A stretch of 64,000 nt of DNA from VAZQ01 sp963771845 (lineage in GTDB: Bacteria > Pseudomonadota > Alphaproteobacteria > Rhizobiales > Xanthobacteraceae), in NCBI GenBank assembly GCA_963771845.1, contig CAVYVC010000037.1:1-64000 (forward strand), given 5' to 3'. Positions 33,842 to 42,908 of this stretch are shown piece by piece; the stretch's first letter is position 1; each line of letters begins with the position of its first letter. The position numbers and the translations under genes are program-made. Below the pieces are notes generated by a model. That model was not told the origin of the DNA. It ran no database searches and saw nothing but the letters and a program-made list of their open reading frames with translations.

Positions 33842-35077
33842 TCAGGCCGCCTTGCGGCGTCCATGCGACCCTTCCAATTCATCGAGCACTTCCGCGAAAC
33901 GATCGAGCGCCCAGTCGAGATCGGCGCGCGCAATGACCAGGGGAGGCGCAAGCCGCACCACGACGTGATGCGTCTCCTTCGAGAGCACGCCCTTTTGCAG
34001 CAGCCGCTCGCAGACTTCACGCGCGCTCGCGATATGAGGATCGATCTCGGCACCCGCCCACAGCCCGCGCCCGCGCACATCCTTGAGCGCGGCATGCTTG
34101 AACGCGCTCAGACGCGCCAGCATGTGGGCTCCGAGAACGGCGCTCCTTTCCACGAGCTTCTCGTCGCGGATCACATTAAGCGCTTCGAGGCCGACCGCGG
34201 CGGCAAGCGCATTGCCGCCGAAGGTCGAGCCATGGGAGCCGGGCGTGAACACGTCCATCACCTCGCGCGTGGCAACGAAGGCGGAGACCGGCAGCACGCC
34301 GCCGCCAAGCGCCTTGCCCAGAATCAGTCCATCCGGGCGAATGCTCTCGTGCTCGTAGGCAAACCAGGCACCGGTGCGGCCGAGCCCCGACTGCACCTCA
34401 TCGAGCATGAGCAGCACGCGGTTGACATCGCAGACGTTGCGCAGCCCGCGCAGCCAACCTGCCGGCGGCACGATGATCCCGGCCTCGCCCTGGATGGGCT
34501 CGACCAGCACGGCTGCCGTATCCGGCGTGATCGCGCGCTCGACCGCGGCAAGATCGCCGAAAGGCACCGAGCGGAATCCGGGCGTGAACGGGCCAAAGCC
34601 GTCGCGGTAGTCCTGCTCAGTCGAGAACGAGATCACGGTCGTGGTGCGGCCATGAAAGTTGCCGGCGGCGACAAGGATTTCGGCGCGGTCGCGCGCAATG
34701 CCCTTGACGCGATAGCCCCAGCGGCGCGCGGCCTTGATTGCGGTCTCGACCGCCTCCGCCCCGGTGTTCATGGGGAGCGCGGCTTCGAGGCCGGTAAGCT
34801 TGCAAAGCTCGGCCAGGAACGGGCCAAGGCGATCATTGAAAAAGGCGCGGGACGGCACGGCAAGCCGCTTCGCCTGCGTCTCGAGCGCGGCGAGAATGCG
34901 CGGATGGGCATGCCCGTGGCTTGCCGCGGAATACGCGCTCATCATGTCGACGTAACGCCGCCCGGCGGCGTCCCACAGGTAAGCGCCCTCCCCGCGCGCA
35001 AGCACGACCGGGAGAGGCTCGTAATTGCGGGCGCTGTATCGGCTCTCCAGCTCCATGGCTTTCATGACACGTCTCAT
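33842..35077 (-). CDS. rocD: Ornithine aminotransferase
   Basis: A 411-residue class III pyridoxal phosphate aminotransferase that converts ornithine plus 2-oxoglutarate to glutamate semialdehyde. The sequence matches the RocD branch: ESRYSARNYEPLPVVLARGE, LPMNTGAEAVETAIKAARRW, LVEPIQGEAGIIVPPAGWLR, the cofactor Asp in LMLDEVQSGLGRTG and Lys255 in LILGKALGGGVLPVSAF. Several in-frame starts exist (35077, 35065, 35056). It forms a two-gene unit with the amidinohydrolase that follows, suggesting an arginine or citrulline degradation route through ornithine. Confidence 0.93.
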   Translation of the reverse strand: MRRVMKAMELESRYSARNYEPLPVVLARGEGAYLWDAAGRRYVDMMSAYSAASHGHAHPRILAALETQAKRLAVPSRAFFNDRLGPFLAELCKLTGLEAALPMNTGAEAVETAIKAARRWGYRVKGIARDRAEILVAAGNFHGRTTTVISFSTEQDYRDGFGPFTPGFRSVPFGDLAAVERAITPDTAAVLVEPIQGEAGIIVPPAGWLRGLRNVCDVNRVLLMLDEVQSGLGRTGAWFAYEHESIRPDGLILGKALGGGVLPVSAFVATREVMDVFTPGSHGSTFGGNALAAAVGLEALNVIRDEKLVERSAVLGAHMLARLSAFKHAALKDVRGRGLWAGAEIDPHIASAREVCERLLQKGVLSKETHHVVVRLAPPLVIARADLDWALDRFAEVLDELEGSHGRRKAA

Positions 35078-35218
35078 CTGCTTAAAGTTGATTCGGCCCC
35101 TAGAATTTATGGCGCCGCTGCAACAGCGGCGGCGGAACTGACGCGCATCGGCGGCGGAAACGGCGGCAGAGGCGGCTCACAGCCGCGAAAATCGGAAGCG
35201 TTGGTGTGAGACTGCTTC

Positions 35219-35305
35219 GTAGCCCGGATTGAGCGCACCGGAGCGTTAGCGACGGCGGGCGAAATCCGGGGATAAGCGCTTTGCGCAACGCTCAATCCGG
35301 GCTAC
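35219..35305 (+). repeat. GTAGCCCGGATT palindromic repeat (copy 2)
   Basis: Arms GTAGCCCGGATTGA (35219-35232) and TCAATCCGGGCTAC (35292-35305) with inner GCGGGCGAAATCCGG. It lies between the rocD start and vapB, away from both coding regions. The flank at 35100-35165 contains a GGCGGC-rich imperfect repeat. Confidence 0.8.
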
Positions 35306-35371
35306 CGACCTCGGCATCGCAATAGCTATCAAGTGATACTAATCTCGATCCCTCGGAGCCACAGAACGACG

Positions 35372-35569
35372 ATGCGAACGACCATCGCGCTTGACGACGA
35401 ATTGCTGGCCAAGGCTCAGGCGTTTACCGGGCTGCGGGAGAAATCAGCGGTAGTGCGTGAGGCGCTCAAAGCCTTGATCGAGCGCGAAAGCGCGCGCCGA
35501 CTTGCACGGTTGGGCGGTACCGAGCCCGGAGTCCAAATGCCCCGTAGGCGGCGTCCAAAGTCCGCGTGA
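35372..35569 (+). CDS. vapB: VapB-type antitoxin
   Basis: A 65-residue antitoxin from ATG 35372 (an upstream ATG at 35333 is in frame but the family start MRTTIALDDELLAKAQAFTG is clear). The N-terminal ribbon-helix-helix binds the operon's own promoter, and the middle EKSAVVREALKALIERESAR forms the DNA-binding helices. The basic C-terminus would block the toxin. The gene ends in the overlap GTGA with vapC (35566-35569), the normal order for VapBC pairs. Confidence 0.9.
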   Translation: MRTTIALDDELLAKAQAFTGLREKSAVVREALKALIERESARRLARLGGTEPGVQMPRRRRPKSA

Positions 35570-35942
35570 TCCTGGTCGACACCTCAGTCTGGGTAGACCA
35601 TCTGTGTGGCACCGATCAGATTCTCACCGAGCCGCTCGATGTTATTATGGCTCTTGGGCATCCGTTGTAATTGGCGAGCTTGCGCTTGGACGCCTACGCC
35701 GTCGAGATGTCATTCTCGGTGATCTCCACCAGCAGCCGCAGGCGAGCGTTGCCACGCACATTGAGGCACTTCAATTCGTCGAGCGCGAAGAGCTTTACGG
35801 GACCGGCATCGGATACACTGACGCCCACCTGCTCGTCTCCGTCCGCTTTACGCCCGGCGCCGCTCTGTGGATGCGCGACAACCCCCTGCAAGCAGCAGCC
35901 GAAAAGTTGGGGTTGGCGTGGCGTGGCGCACATACTCGATAA
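35566..35942 (+). pseudogene. vapC: VapC-type PIN toxin, one-base frameshift
   Basis: The start VILVDTSVWVDHLCGTDQIL carries the first PIN Asp. The frame ends after ALGHPL at about 35667. Adding one T to CCGTTGTAATT gives CCGTTTGTAATT and continues in the other frame as VIGELALGRLRRRDVILGDL, then GIGYTDAHLLVSVRFTPGAA and WMRDNPLQAAAEKLGLAW, with the remaining PIN acidic residues. So a single base in a T run is the only damage. Without the toxin the antitoxin would be an orphan; if the base is a sequencing loss, the pair is intact. Confidence 0.85.
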
Positions 35943-36558
35943 CACGGGATCCGGGCTACTTGGCCTAGAGGCCGGATACATGGCTGCACCCATATCGTTT
36001 CGCGAAAGGTCAGATCTTTTCTCTTGCACCGCGGGCGCCGTCCATACATGGCACGACTCGGAAGCGCTTGGCTGCGCAAACTGCTTCCGCTAACTGGGGT
36101 GAAGCGGACAGCAATGCTGCAGCGCGGTAATGCGTGCAATTGACCCTAACCGGACCAACGCAGTGTCAGGATGTTGCAACGCGATAATTGCGCCATGGGG
36201 GTTGCAAGCGTGGGATTGCCGCACCAGCCTGCTGTGGTTTGAGATCAACACCTGATTGCCGATCTCGAAGGACCTTCCTTCATCTCTCGTACAGTTGCGC
36301 GACGCCGTTTGGACCGGCGATACTCGTGACACAAGACCCTCCTCGGACATAAGCGGCGCAGAATAGCGCATTGCACTTTTGCCCTCTGCCCTGGCTTCAA
36401 GCCCTCTCAAGGTCGGCGCGGGCGTGGTACCGTTCGCTGCCCCTGGCATGGTCTTGAGCGTCGTGGGAGGGCTTTATGAAGGGGTGGGCAGTCGTCACGC
36501 CGATTACATTGGTCGCATGGCCGTTCGCCAGACCGGCCCGGCGACAGGCGGCGTGATT
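35943..36558 (+). other. Gap upstream of histidine kinase with two repeat fragments
   Basis: The 616-base gap holds copy 2 of the structured repeat (36051-36145) and CGCCGTTTGGACCGGCGATA (36303 onward, 38 bases), which recurs at 41049-41086. The kinase frame is open from 36379, but 36559 is the better start. No other gene seen. Confidence 0.55.
36051..36145 (+). repeat. Dispersed structured repeat, copy 2 of 3
   Basis: Matches 3509-3604 and 39593-39687. The hairpin arms GGAAGC and GCTTCC are kept, as are CTAACTGGGGTGAAGCGGAC and GCGGTAATGCGTG. It lies about 410 bases before the kinase start, in direct orientation with copy 3 after the kinase. Confidence 0.75.
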
Positions 36559-39555
36559 ATGAAAACGGGCCGTAAAACGAAGAAAGTCGCGCGCCGCAAA
36601 CACCCAGCGGCTGCCCGTCCTCGTGGTTCCTTGGCGGCCAATCTCCAGAAGCAACTTGACCAGCAGACCCGCAAGCTCGCCGAGGCGCGAAAGCACCTTG
36701 CTGAGGCGCTAGAACAGCAGACGGCGACCTCTGAGGTTCTGCAAGTCATCTCAAGCTCGCCCGGCGAACTGGAGCCTGTGTTCCAGGCCATGCTGGAGAA
36801 GGCACTCCGCATCTGCCAGGCCACCTTTGGAAATATCTACCGCTGGGACGGACACGAGGTCGAGCTTGTTGCGAGTCACAATGTCCCACCCGCGTTTGCC
36901 GAGCATCGCAGGCGTTCGCCATACCGACCAAGTAAGGACAATGCCTTTGGCCGCATGATAGCGGCCAAAACTTTGGTTCATGCCATCGATGCTGCTGCTG
37001 AGCGGGCTTATACCGAGCGACGCGAGCCGGGAGTTGTGGCGGCCGTCGAACTCGGGGGCGTACGGACTTACGTTGCCGTTCCACTGCTGAAAGACGGTGA
37101 ATTGATCGGTGTGCTCACCGTCTACCGCCAGGAAGTGCGCCCCTTCACTGACAAGCAGATGGAGTTGCTGTCGAACTTCGCCGCACAGGCGGTGATCGCT
37201 ATCGAGAACACGCGTCTCCTCAACGACCTGCGCCAGCGCACCGACGATCTCTCTGAGTTGCTCCAGCAACAAACCGCTACCGCCGAAGTGCTCAAGGTCA
37301 TCAGTCGCTCGACCTTCGATCTGCACGGCGTGCTCGATACCCTTCTCAAGTCGGCGGCTAGCCTTTGCCAAGCCGACCACTCGTTTATCTTCTTACGCGA
37401 GGGTGACGGTTATCAATGCGTTTCGGGCAGCGGCGACATACCCGAGTGGATCAACTACCTGAAAGAGCAGATTATTGTTCCCGGCCGCGGCACCGTTGCG
37501 GCACGCGCCGTGCTGGAAGGGCGTACCGTCCATATTCCCGATGTTCTTGCCGATCCGGAATACACGTTCCGTGAGGCTCAAAAGCGAGGAGGGTATCGGT
37601 CGGCGCTTGGCGTTCCGTTATTACGCGAAGGAACACCGATTGGCGTGATGGTGCTGACGCGCCCGACTGTTCGACCATTCGACGCCAATCACATCGCGCT
37701 GGTCGTGACGTTTGCGGACCAAGCCGTTATAGCCATCGAGAACACGCGCCTGCTGAATGAACTGCGCGAATCGCTGCAGCAGCAGACCGCGACCGCCGAC
37801 GTGCTCAAGGTTATCAGTCGGTCAACGTTCGATCTGCAGACGGTGCTCAACGCGCTGGTTGAGTTCGCGGCCCGGCTATGCGAAGCCGATATGGCTGTCT
37901 TGGCGCGACCAAAAGGCAAAAATTATCATTTCGAGGCGACATTTGGATTCTCGGCCGAATACAAGGAGTTCGTAGCGTCTCACCCGGCCACGATCGACAG
38001 GGGAACGGCGACCGGTCGAACCCTGGTCGAGGGTACAATCACGCACATTCCAAATGTCCTAACCGACACGGAATATACCTATACCGAGGGCCAGAAGATC
38101 GGGGGTTATCACACGCTTCTTGCAGTTCCGCTGCTCCGAGAAGGAACGCCTATCGGCGTTCTCAGCCTGCAGCGCAAGACGATGCGGCCGTTTACCGAGA
38201 AGCAGATCGAGCTAGTTACGACGTTCGCTGACCAAGCGGTAATCGCGATAGAAAACGTCCGGCTATTCGATGAGGTACAGAAACGTACGGCCGAACTGCA
38301 GGAGTCTCTTGAATATCAGTCGGCAACGAGCGAAGTTCTTAATGTTATTAGCCGGTCGCCAACCAATGCTCAGCCGGTTTTCGATGCGATTGTGGAAAGT
38401 GCTGCTCGTCTTTGCGAGGCAGCATTCAGCGTCGTCTGGCAGTACGACGGTGATCTCCTCTACTATGTAGCAAGTCACAATTTCACACGAACAGTCCTGG
38501 ATCGCATCTTAACGAGCTATCCTAAGCGGCCCGACCGCTCGTTAGCAGCCGGACGAGCGATATTGGATGGTAGAACTGCGCATGTGCCTGATATGCTCGC
38601 GGATTCCTCTTACGCCCATGACTTGGCACTGGCAGGAAATTGGCGGGCCTCGGTGGCAGTTCCTATGTTGCGTCACGGAAAGCCAATCGGCGCCATATCT
38701 GTTGGCAAAGCAGAAGCCGAGCCGTTTTCAGAGCGGCAGATGCAATTGTTGATCACCTTTGCGGACCAAGCGGTCATAGCCATCGAGAATGTGGGGCTGT
38801 TCGACGAAATCCAGAACAAGAGCCGGCAGCTTGCGGAGGCGAGTCAGCACAAATCTCAGTTCCTCGCCAATATGAGCCATGAGCTACGGACACCACTGAA
38901 CGCTATAATCGGCGTCAGCGAGATGCTGCGGGAGGATGCCGAGGCGCTCAAGCAGGACACCGAGCCGCTCGACCGCGTGCTCGGTGCGGGCCGGCATCTC
39001 CTTGCGTTGATCAATGACATTCTCGACCTGTCCAAGATCGAAGCCGGGCGGATGGACCTTGCCCTCTCGTCATTCGCGCTTACCCCGCTGATCAACGATG
39101 TCATCAAGACCATTGAACCGCTGGCGGCAAAGGACTCCAACCAGGTTGCGGTCCACTGCGAGGCTGCAATCGGAGTCATGCAGGCCGATCAGATGCGGCT
39201 GCGCCAGGCGCTATTAAATCTCTTGAGCAATGCCAACAAGTTCACCGACCACGGCACCATCACCATCGACGCGCGGCAAGGACAGGAGAACGGCCGTGAC
39301 TGGATCACGCTGGCGGTGGCCGACACCGGCATCGGAATGACGCCCGAGCAGATGGGCAAGCTGTTCCAGGAGTTCTCCCAAGCGTCGTCCACTACGGCAA
39401 GCAAATACGGCGGCACCGGGCTTGGCCTCGCGATCAGTAAACGCTTCTGTCAGATGATGGGCGGCGACATCACGGTTGAGAGCGAGCCTGGTCGCGGGTC
39501 CACCTTCACGATCCGGTTGCCGAGAATTGTTGAACCCCCAAAGGGCACCGCATAG
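36559..39555 (+). CDS. Multi-GAF sensor histidine kinase
   Basis: A 998-residue soluble kinase from ATG 36559 (MKTGRKTKKVARRKHPAAAR). Coiled coil QKQLDQQTRKLAEARKHLAE precedes four GAF domains, roughly residues 70-215, 255-400, 420-565 and 600-745, each ending with a near-identical FADQAVIAIEN-type linker helix. The HisKA helix has His774 in FLANMSHELRTPLNAIIG. The ATPase domain has NLLSNANKF, ADTGIGMTPEQMG and GGTGLGLAIS. There is no transmembrane segment and no receiver, so it is a cytoplasmic sensor that must pass phosphate to an unlinked regulator. The GAF ligands are unknown. Confidence 0.93.
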   Translation: MKTGRKTKKVARRKHPAAARPRGSLAANLQKQLDQQTRKLAEARKHLAEALEQQTATSEVLQVISSSPGELEPVFQAMLEKALRICQATFGNIYRWDGHEVELVASHNVPPAFAEHRRRSPYRPSKDNAFGRMIAAKTLVHAIDAAAERAYTERREPGVVAAVELGGVRTYVAVPLLKDGELIGVLTVYRQEVRPFTDKQMELLSNFAAQAVIAIENTRLLNDLRQRTDDLSELLQQQTATAEVLKVISRSTFDLHGVLDTLLKSAASLCQADHSFIFLREGDGYQCVSGSGDIPEWINYLKEQIIVPGRGTVAARAVLEGRTVHIPDVLADPEYTFREAQKRGGYRSALGVPLLREGTPIGVMVLTRPTVRPFDANHIALVVTFADQAVIAIENTRLLNELRESLQQQTATADVLKVISRSTFDLQTVLNALVEFAARLCEADMAVLARPKGKNYHFEATFGFSAEYKEFVASHPATIDRGTATGRTLVEGTITHIPNVLTDTEYTYTEGQKIGGYHTLLAVPLLREGTPIGVLSLQRKTMRPFTEKQIELVTTFADQAVIAIENVRLFDEVQKRTAELQESLEYQSATSEVLNVISRSPTNAQPVFDAIVESAARLCEAAFSVVWQYDGDLLYYVASHNFTRTVLDRILTSYPKRPDRSLAAGRAILDGRTAHVPDMLADSSYAHDLALAGNWRASVAVPMLRHGKPIGAISVGKAEAEPFSERQMQLLITFADQAVIAIENVGLFDEIQNKSRQLAEASQHKSQFLANMSHELRTPLNAIIGVSEMLREDAEALKQDTEPLDRVLGAGRHLLALINDILDLSKIEAGRMDLALSSFALTPLINDVIKTIEPLAAKDSNQVAVHCEAAIGVMQADQMRLRQALLNLLSNANKFTDHGTITIDARQGQENGRDWITLAVADTGIGMTPEQMGKLFQEFSQASSTTASKYGGTGLGLAISKRFCQMMGGDITVESEPGRGSTFTIRLPRIVEPPKGTA

Positions 39556-39592
39556 GAAGGCTGTTTTGCTGCACCGCATTAGTCCGCTGCTG

Positions 39593-39687
39593 GCACGACT
39601 CGGAAGCGCTTGGCTGCGCGAATTGATTCCGCTAACTGGGGTGAAGCGGACAGCGATGCTGCAGTGCGGTAATGCGTGCCATTGACC
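39593..39687 (+). repeat. Dispersed structured repeat, copy 3 of 3
   Basis: Starts 38 bases after the kinase stop. Very close to copy 2, but the second hairpin arm is changed (GATTCC for GCTTCC), which weakens the stem. With copy 2 it encloses the kinase in direct repeats. Confidence 0.75.
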
Positions 39688-39828
39688 TGTTGCGGTCATC
39701 GGCGTCTCCGGATTGCTGCCAAGCAAAACAGACCATTGCCGCCCATATCGCTGGGCGCAAATTCCTGATTTGATGGCCTGAGTTGAGCACCGCCATTTGG
39801 CGTGGTCCCGACGTTTCAGGGAAAAACA

Positions 39829-40173
39829 ATGCGACGGCGCGATTTCATTACCGGAATGGCTTGTACAACAGCCACCTGGCCGGGCGCCGCGCGCGCCCAG
39901 CAGAGCGGCGGGATGCGGCGCATCGGTGTGCTACTGCCCGCAGCCGGAGACGATCGGGATTATCAAGCTTGGATCGGGGCGTTCCTGCAAGGGCATTCGA
40001 CCCTGAGCCTATCTTACCATCCGCTGCAACACTGCCAATTGCCTATCCCATGCTGCAGCTCAACGATAAGGCAGCTGTCGGAGGGGGTAACCGGTTGGTC
40101 AGCCGATTTAGGCGGCACTCCCGCCCCCAGTCCAAGACCCCATACCGCCTTGCCCCGATGTGCTATGTTTTGA
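39829..40173 (+). pseudogene. Remnant of a PF04392 binding-protein gene
   Basis: ATG 39829 begins MRRRDFITGMACTTATWPGA, ARAQQ and MRRIGVLLPAAGDDRDYQAW then IGAFLQG, the expected leader and first strand of the family. Past about 40000 the sequence no longer matches any family part and the frame ends at 40173 after an unrelated stretch. Only the first fifth of the gene is left. It lies right behind the kinase and its repeat. Confidence 0.75.
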
Positions 40174-40218
40174 GCAGGATGGAGTGACCCTGAAGGCTTT
40201 GGGGGGATGGAGAACGGG

Positions 40219-40474
40219 ATGAATCGGCGCGAGTTCATGACCCAACTCCGACATTGGCTATGCACTGCGGAAATGGTTTTGATGCCCGGCTTGAGCCCTA
40301 TCAACGTCCTCGTTTGAGCCGATACAATGCTGGCCGCTGACCTTGGGTGCGGAAATGCGGCAACGTGAGTTCATGTCCCTTGGCACGATGAGTGCCATTT
40401 CGCCCCGTTTACGACTGCTCTCGATCGCACACAGGAACTCAGCAACACTCGCAGCGAGTTCTTCCCTCCCATGA
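40219..40474 (+). pseudogene. Two consecutive starts of decayed PF04392 binding-protein genes
   Basis: ATG 40219 gives MNRREFMTQLRHWL and stops at 40317. ATG 40355 gives MRQREFMSLGTMSAISPRL and stops at 40474. Both have only the leader motif RREF/RQREF. The DNA from 40240 to 40360 matches the leader of the intact gene at 8008, so a whole leader-plus-start has been copied here and then cut off. Confidence 0.6.
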
Positions 40475-40617
40475 CACTCCCATGACCTGCCGTGCTTGAC
40501 AATTCCTCGAAATACCCCCAAATAATGCACAATTGGTTCATAAATACTCGTGTAGTCGGTAGGTACCGCCACGACGAGTGAATTGATCAATCCCAGAAAT
40601 CGTGAGCGCTTTCTCAC
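40383..40617 (-). CDS. Possible small hypothetical protein
   Basis: The minus strand from 40617 reads MRKRSRFLGLINSLVVAVPT, YTSIYEPIVHYLGVFRGIVK and ELAASVAEFLCAIESSRKR. The local DNA is less GC-rich than its surroundings, and the composition looks protein-like up to about 40383. The frame then continues to 40258 through the copied binding-protein leader, where it reads as antisense. So it could be a real gene whose end was overwritten. No family is recognised. Confidence 0.3.
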
Positions 40618-40741
40618 GGAAATTTCTCACTACGAATAGTGCAGGTCGCACACGAGCGAGAGCGGCGTAAATTCCGTTCGCTCTGATTTCCCTTCCTGCC
40701 GCACGGGGCATATTTCACCTACCATTACCAAGGAGTGAGCC

Positions 40742-41002
40742 ATGCAGAATGGCCAAAAAACGATGATGAGAACGCACCGCCCCAAATCGGCGAGGCCATT
40801 CGCTAACCGCTCGAAGCAGTGGACATCGAATGTCGCCCGCCCCGAGCCGAGGGGCTCTGGAAACGCGCAACGAAACTATGAGCGGTATCTCGCGCTAGCC
40901 CAAGCCCAAGCCCAGTCCGGCGATATAGTCGGGGCAGAAAACTACTACCAGCACGCCGAGCATTATTTCAGGTCGATGTCCTCCGACCGAGAAACGACAT
41001 GA
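40742..41002 (+). CDS. Short DUF4167 protein
   Basis: An 86-residue basic protein, preceded by a good ribosome site (AAGGAG before GAGCCATG). The C-terminal half NAQRNYERYLALAQAQAQSG followed by DIVGAENYYQHAEHYFRSM is the DUF4167 core (PF13763). Usual members are much longer, with a disordered region after this core; this one keeps just the core and a basic N-terminus (RTHRPKSARPFANRSKQW), so it is a short paralogue. The family may bind nucleic acid but has no proven role. Intact, apparently monocistronic. Confidence 0.85.
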   Translation: MQNGQKTMMRTHRPKSARPFANRSKQWTSNVARPEPRGSGNAQRNYERYLALAQAQAQSGDIVGAENYYQHAEHYFRSMSSDRETT

Positions 41003-41017
41003 GGCCTCCAAATAGCC

Positions 41018-41130
41018 GCCGATGAGGTGATCGAATAAAGCGCGGCATCGCCGTTTGGACCGGCGATACTCGTGACACAAGACCCTTGGGACGGACATGC
41101 GGCGACGTGAATTTCTCGGTGTTGTTTGGG
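41018..41130 (+). repeat. Scars of two PF04392 cassettes and a shared repeat
   Basis: GCCGATGAGGTGATCGAATAA near 41018-41038 (less one base) is the end of a binding-protein gene (DEVIE and stop). CGCCGTTTGGACCGGCGATA at 41049, 38 bases in all, recurs at 36303. ATGCGGCGACGTGAATTTCT at about 41097 is a new leader start (MRRREFLGVVWAA) that stops at once. The stretch shows repeated cassette loss. Confidence 0.55.
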
Positions 41131-41218
41131 CGGCTTGACGAAGCTTGTATTTTGACCGGATCTTTCGATCGAGCCCGCCGCGCAATTCCAGCTGTGGCCG
41201 GGGCTCAGGAGTTTTGGC

Positions 41219-41665
41219 ATGACCGTGAAGACCATTCTTGCCGCCAAGGGAGGCGAGGTTGTGAGCATCGAACCGACCGCCGATCTTGTCGCCGCAGCAA
41301 AGCTGCTCACCACGCGTCGCGTCGGCGTGCTGGTGGTCATCGACGCTGGTGGCCGCCTCGTCGGTATTCTATCGGAGCGCGACATCATGCGCGCGCTGGC
41401 GGAAAGCGCGGGCGCTGCGCTGGAGTTGTCGGTCGCGCAGGTGATGACGCGCAACGTCTTTACCTGCGACGTGAACGATTCGATCAGCAGCGTTTTGAAA
41501 CGCATGACGACCGAAAAATTCCGCCATATGCCGGTGCTCGACAATCACCTTCTCGTCGGCTTGGTATCGATCGGCGACATAGGCAAGCGGCACATGGAGA
41601 CATTACTCGACCATGTCCGTCAATTCGATGAATATATCGGCCACATTAGCCTGATGAAACTCTAG
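41219..41665 (+). CDS. CBS-domain protein
   Basis: A 148-residue protein made of one CBS pair (Bateman module). The first half is VVSIEPTADLVAAAKLLTTR then RVGVLVVIDAGGRLVGILSE and RDIMRAL; the second is VFTCDVNDSISSVLKRMTTE with FRHMPVLDNHLLVGLVSIGD. Such modules bind adenine nucleotides or S-adenosyl compounds and sense energy state. Single-pair proteins like this occur widely in Rhizobiales, target unknown. The ATG follows GGAGTTTTGGC. Complete and intact. Confidence 0.9.
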   Translation: MTVKTILAAKGGEVVSIEPTADLVAAAKLLTTRRVGVLVVIDAGGRLVGILSERDIMRALAESAGAALELSVAQVMTRNVFTCDVNDSISSVLKRMTTEKFRHMPVLDNHLLVGLVSIGDIGKRHMETLLDHVRQFDEYIGHISLMKL

Positions 41666-41909
41666 TCTGCCTCGCTGAAGCGCAGACCCTTTATGCGTGC
41701 AAGCCCGAGCAGTGGTCGTTTGGGGTCAACTTTATGCCCGCTATCGGAGGTGCTGCGGACCTACTGTGACTCGATCGCGCTGAGGATAATCCGCACTTTT
41801 GACCATGAGCTGACTTAGCCCGGATAGAAATTTCGCACTGCGGCGAGGCCCTGACTTGATGCGCGGCAATCCGTTATGCTGTTGGCCTGGCTACGGCTAG
41901 GGGCAGCGG

Positions 41910-42908
41910 ATGCAATTTGGTGAATTGAAACGGCGCGAGTTCATCACGCTACTCGGCGGTGCGGCAGCCGCGTGGCCGGTCACGACACGCGCGCAGCAAC
42001 CAGCGATGCCGGTAGTCGGCTTCATGCACATCCTATCGCCTGAGAATGTTCCACATTTTGTGCCCGCCTTCCGACAGGGTCTCAAGGAACAGGGCTTCGT
42101 CGAAGGCCAGAACTTGGTGGTCGAATATCGGTGGGCGCGCGGACAATACGATCGATTGCCGGAGTTGGCAGCCGATCTAGTTCATCGGCAGGTCGCGGTG
42201 ATCGCCGCGATGGGTGGCCAACCTTCACCCCAGGTGGCAAAGGCGGCTACTCAAACAATTCCTATCGTGTTCGCCACGAACGGCGACCCTATCAGTGAGG
42301 GCTTGGCAGCAAGCCTCAATCGCCCGGGCGGCAATGCCACTGGCGTCACCATATTCGGTCCGGCCGCGGTCGCTAAGCGGTTGCAGTTGCTGCATGATCT
42401 TGTGCCCCGTGCTGTCACCATCGCTTATCTCATGAATCCTAACAATCCGAATGCGGACTTCGAAATGAGCGTGGCGCAGGAGACCGCCCGTTCTCTTGGA
42501 ATGGACATGCATGTCTTCCGCGCCAGTAATGAAAGTGAGCTTGACACCGCATTTGCAACTATGTCGCAACAGCAAGTAGGCGCACTTGTCGGCGCCTCCG
42601 ACACTTTTTTGTTTGGCCAGCGCGACCAGATTGTCTCACTGGCAGCACATCATCGGATACCGGCCATCTATTACCTACGCGAATTCGCTCAGGCTGGTGG
42701 CCTGATGGCTTACGGCAACAGCATTCCGGACGCATATCGCGTGGCCGGTGTCTACGTCGGGCGTATTCTCAAGGGCGAGAAGCCCGGCGACCTGCCGGTG
42801 GTGCAGTCCACAAAATTCGAGTTCATCATCAACCTGCAAACGGCCAAGGTGCTGGGCATCGAGGTACCCAACTCCATGCAATTGCTCGCCGACGAGGTGA
42901 TCGAATAA
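41910..42908 (+). CDS. ABC transporter substrate-binding protein, PF04392 family
   Basis: A 332-residue intact member. The leader MQFGELKRREFITLLGGAAA then WPVTTRAQQ is Tat-like. Landmarks: PVVGFMHILSPENVPHFVPA, QVAKAATQTIPIVFATNGDP, SLNRPGGNATGVTIFGPAAV, GLMAYGNSIPDAYRVAGVYV and LADEVIE. The upstream 80 bases share GAAATTTCGCACTGC and spacing with the leader of the gene at 1424, and the two proteins share FRQGL..QGFVEGQN-like strands, so they look like recent relatives. There is no transporter partner. Confidence 0.9.
   Translation: MQFGELKRREFITLLGGAAAAWPVTTRAQQPAMPVVGFMHILSPENVPHFVPAFRQGLKEQGFVEGQNLVVEYRWARGQYDRLPELAADLVHRQVAVIAAMGGQPSPQVAKAATQTIPIVFATNGDPISEGLAASLNRPGGNATGVTIFGPAAVAKRLQLLHDLVPRAVTIAYLMNPNNPNADFEMSVAQETARSLGMDMHVFRASNESELDTAFATMSQQQVGALVGASDTFLFGQRDQIVSLAAHHRIPAIYYLREFAQAGGLMAYGNSIPDAYRVAGVYVGRILKGEKPGDLPVVQSTKFEFIINLQTAKVLGIEVPNSMQLLADEVIE

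Noticed and set aside
36303..41086. Possible CRISPR or tandem array from repeated blocks around the kinase
   Set aside because: Repeats are few, widely spaced and of unequal length, with no regular spacers and no cas genes. They fit dispersed cassette remnants.
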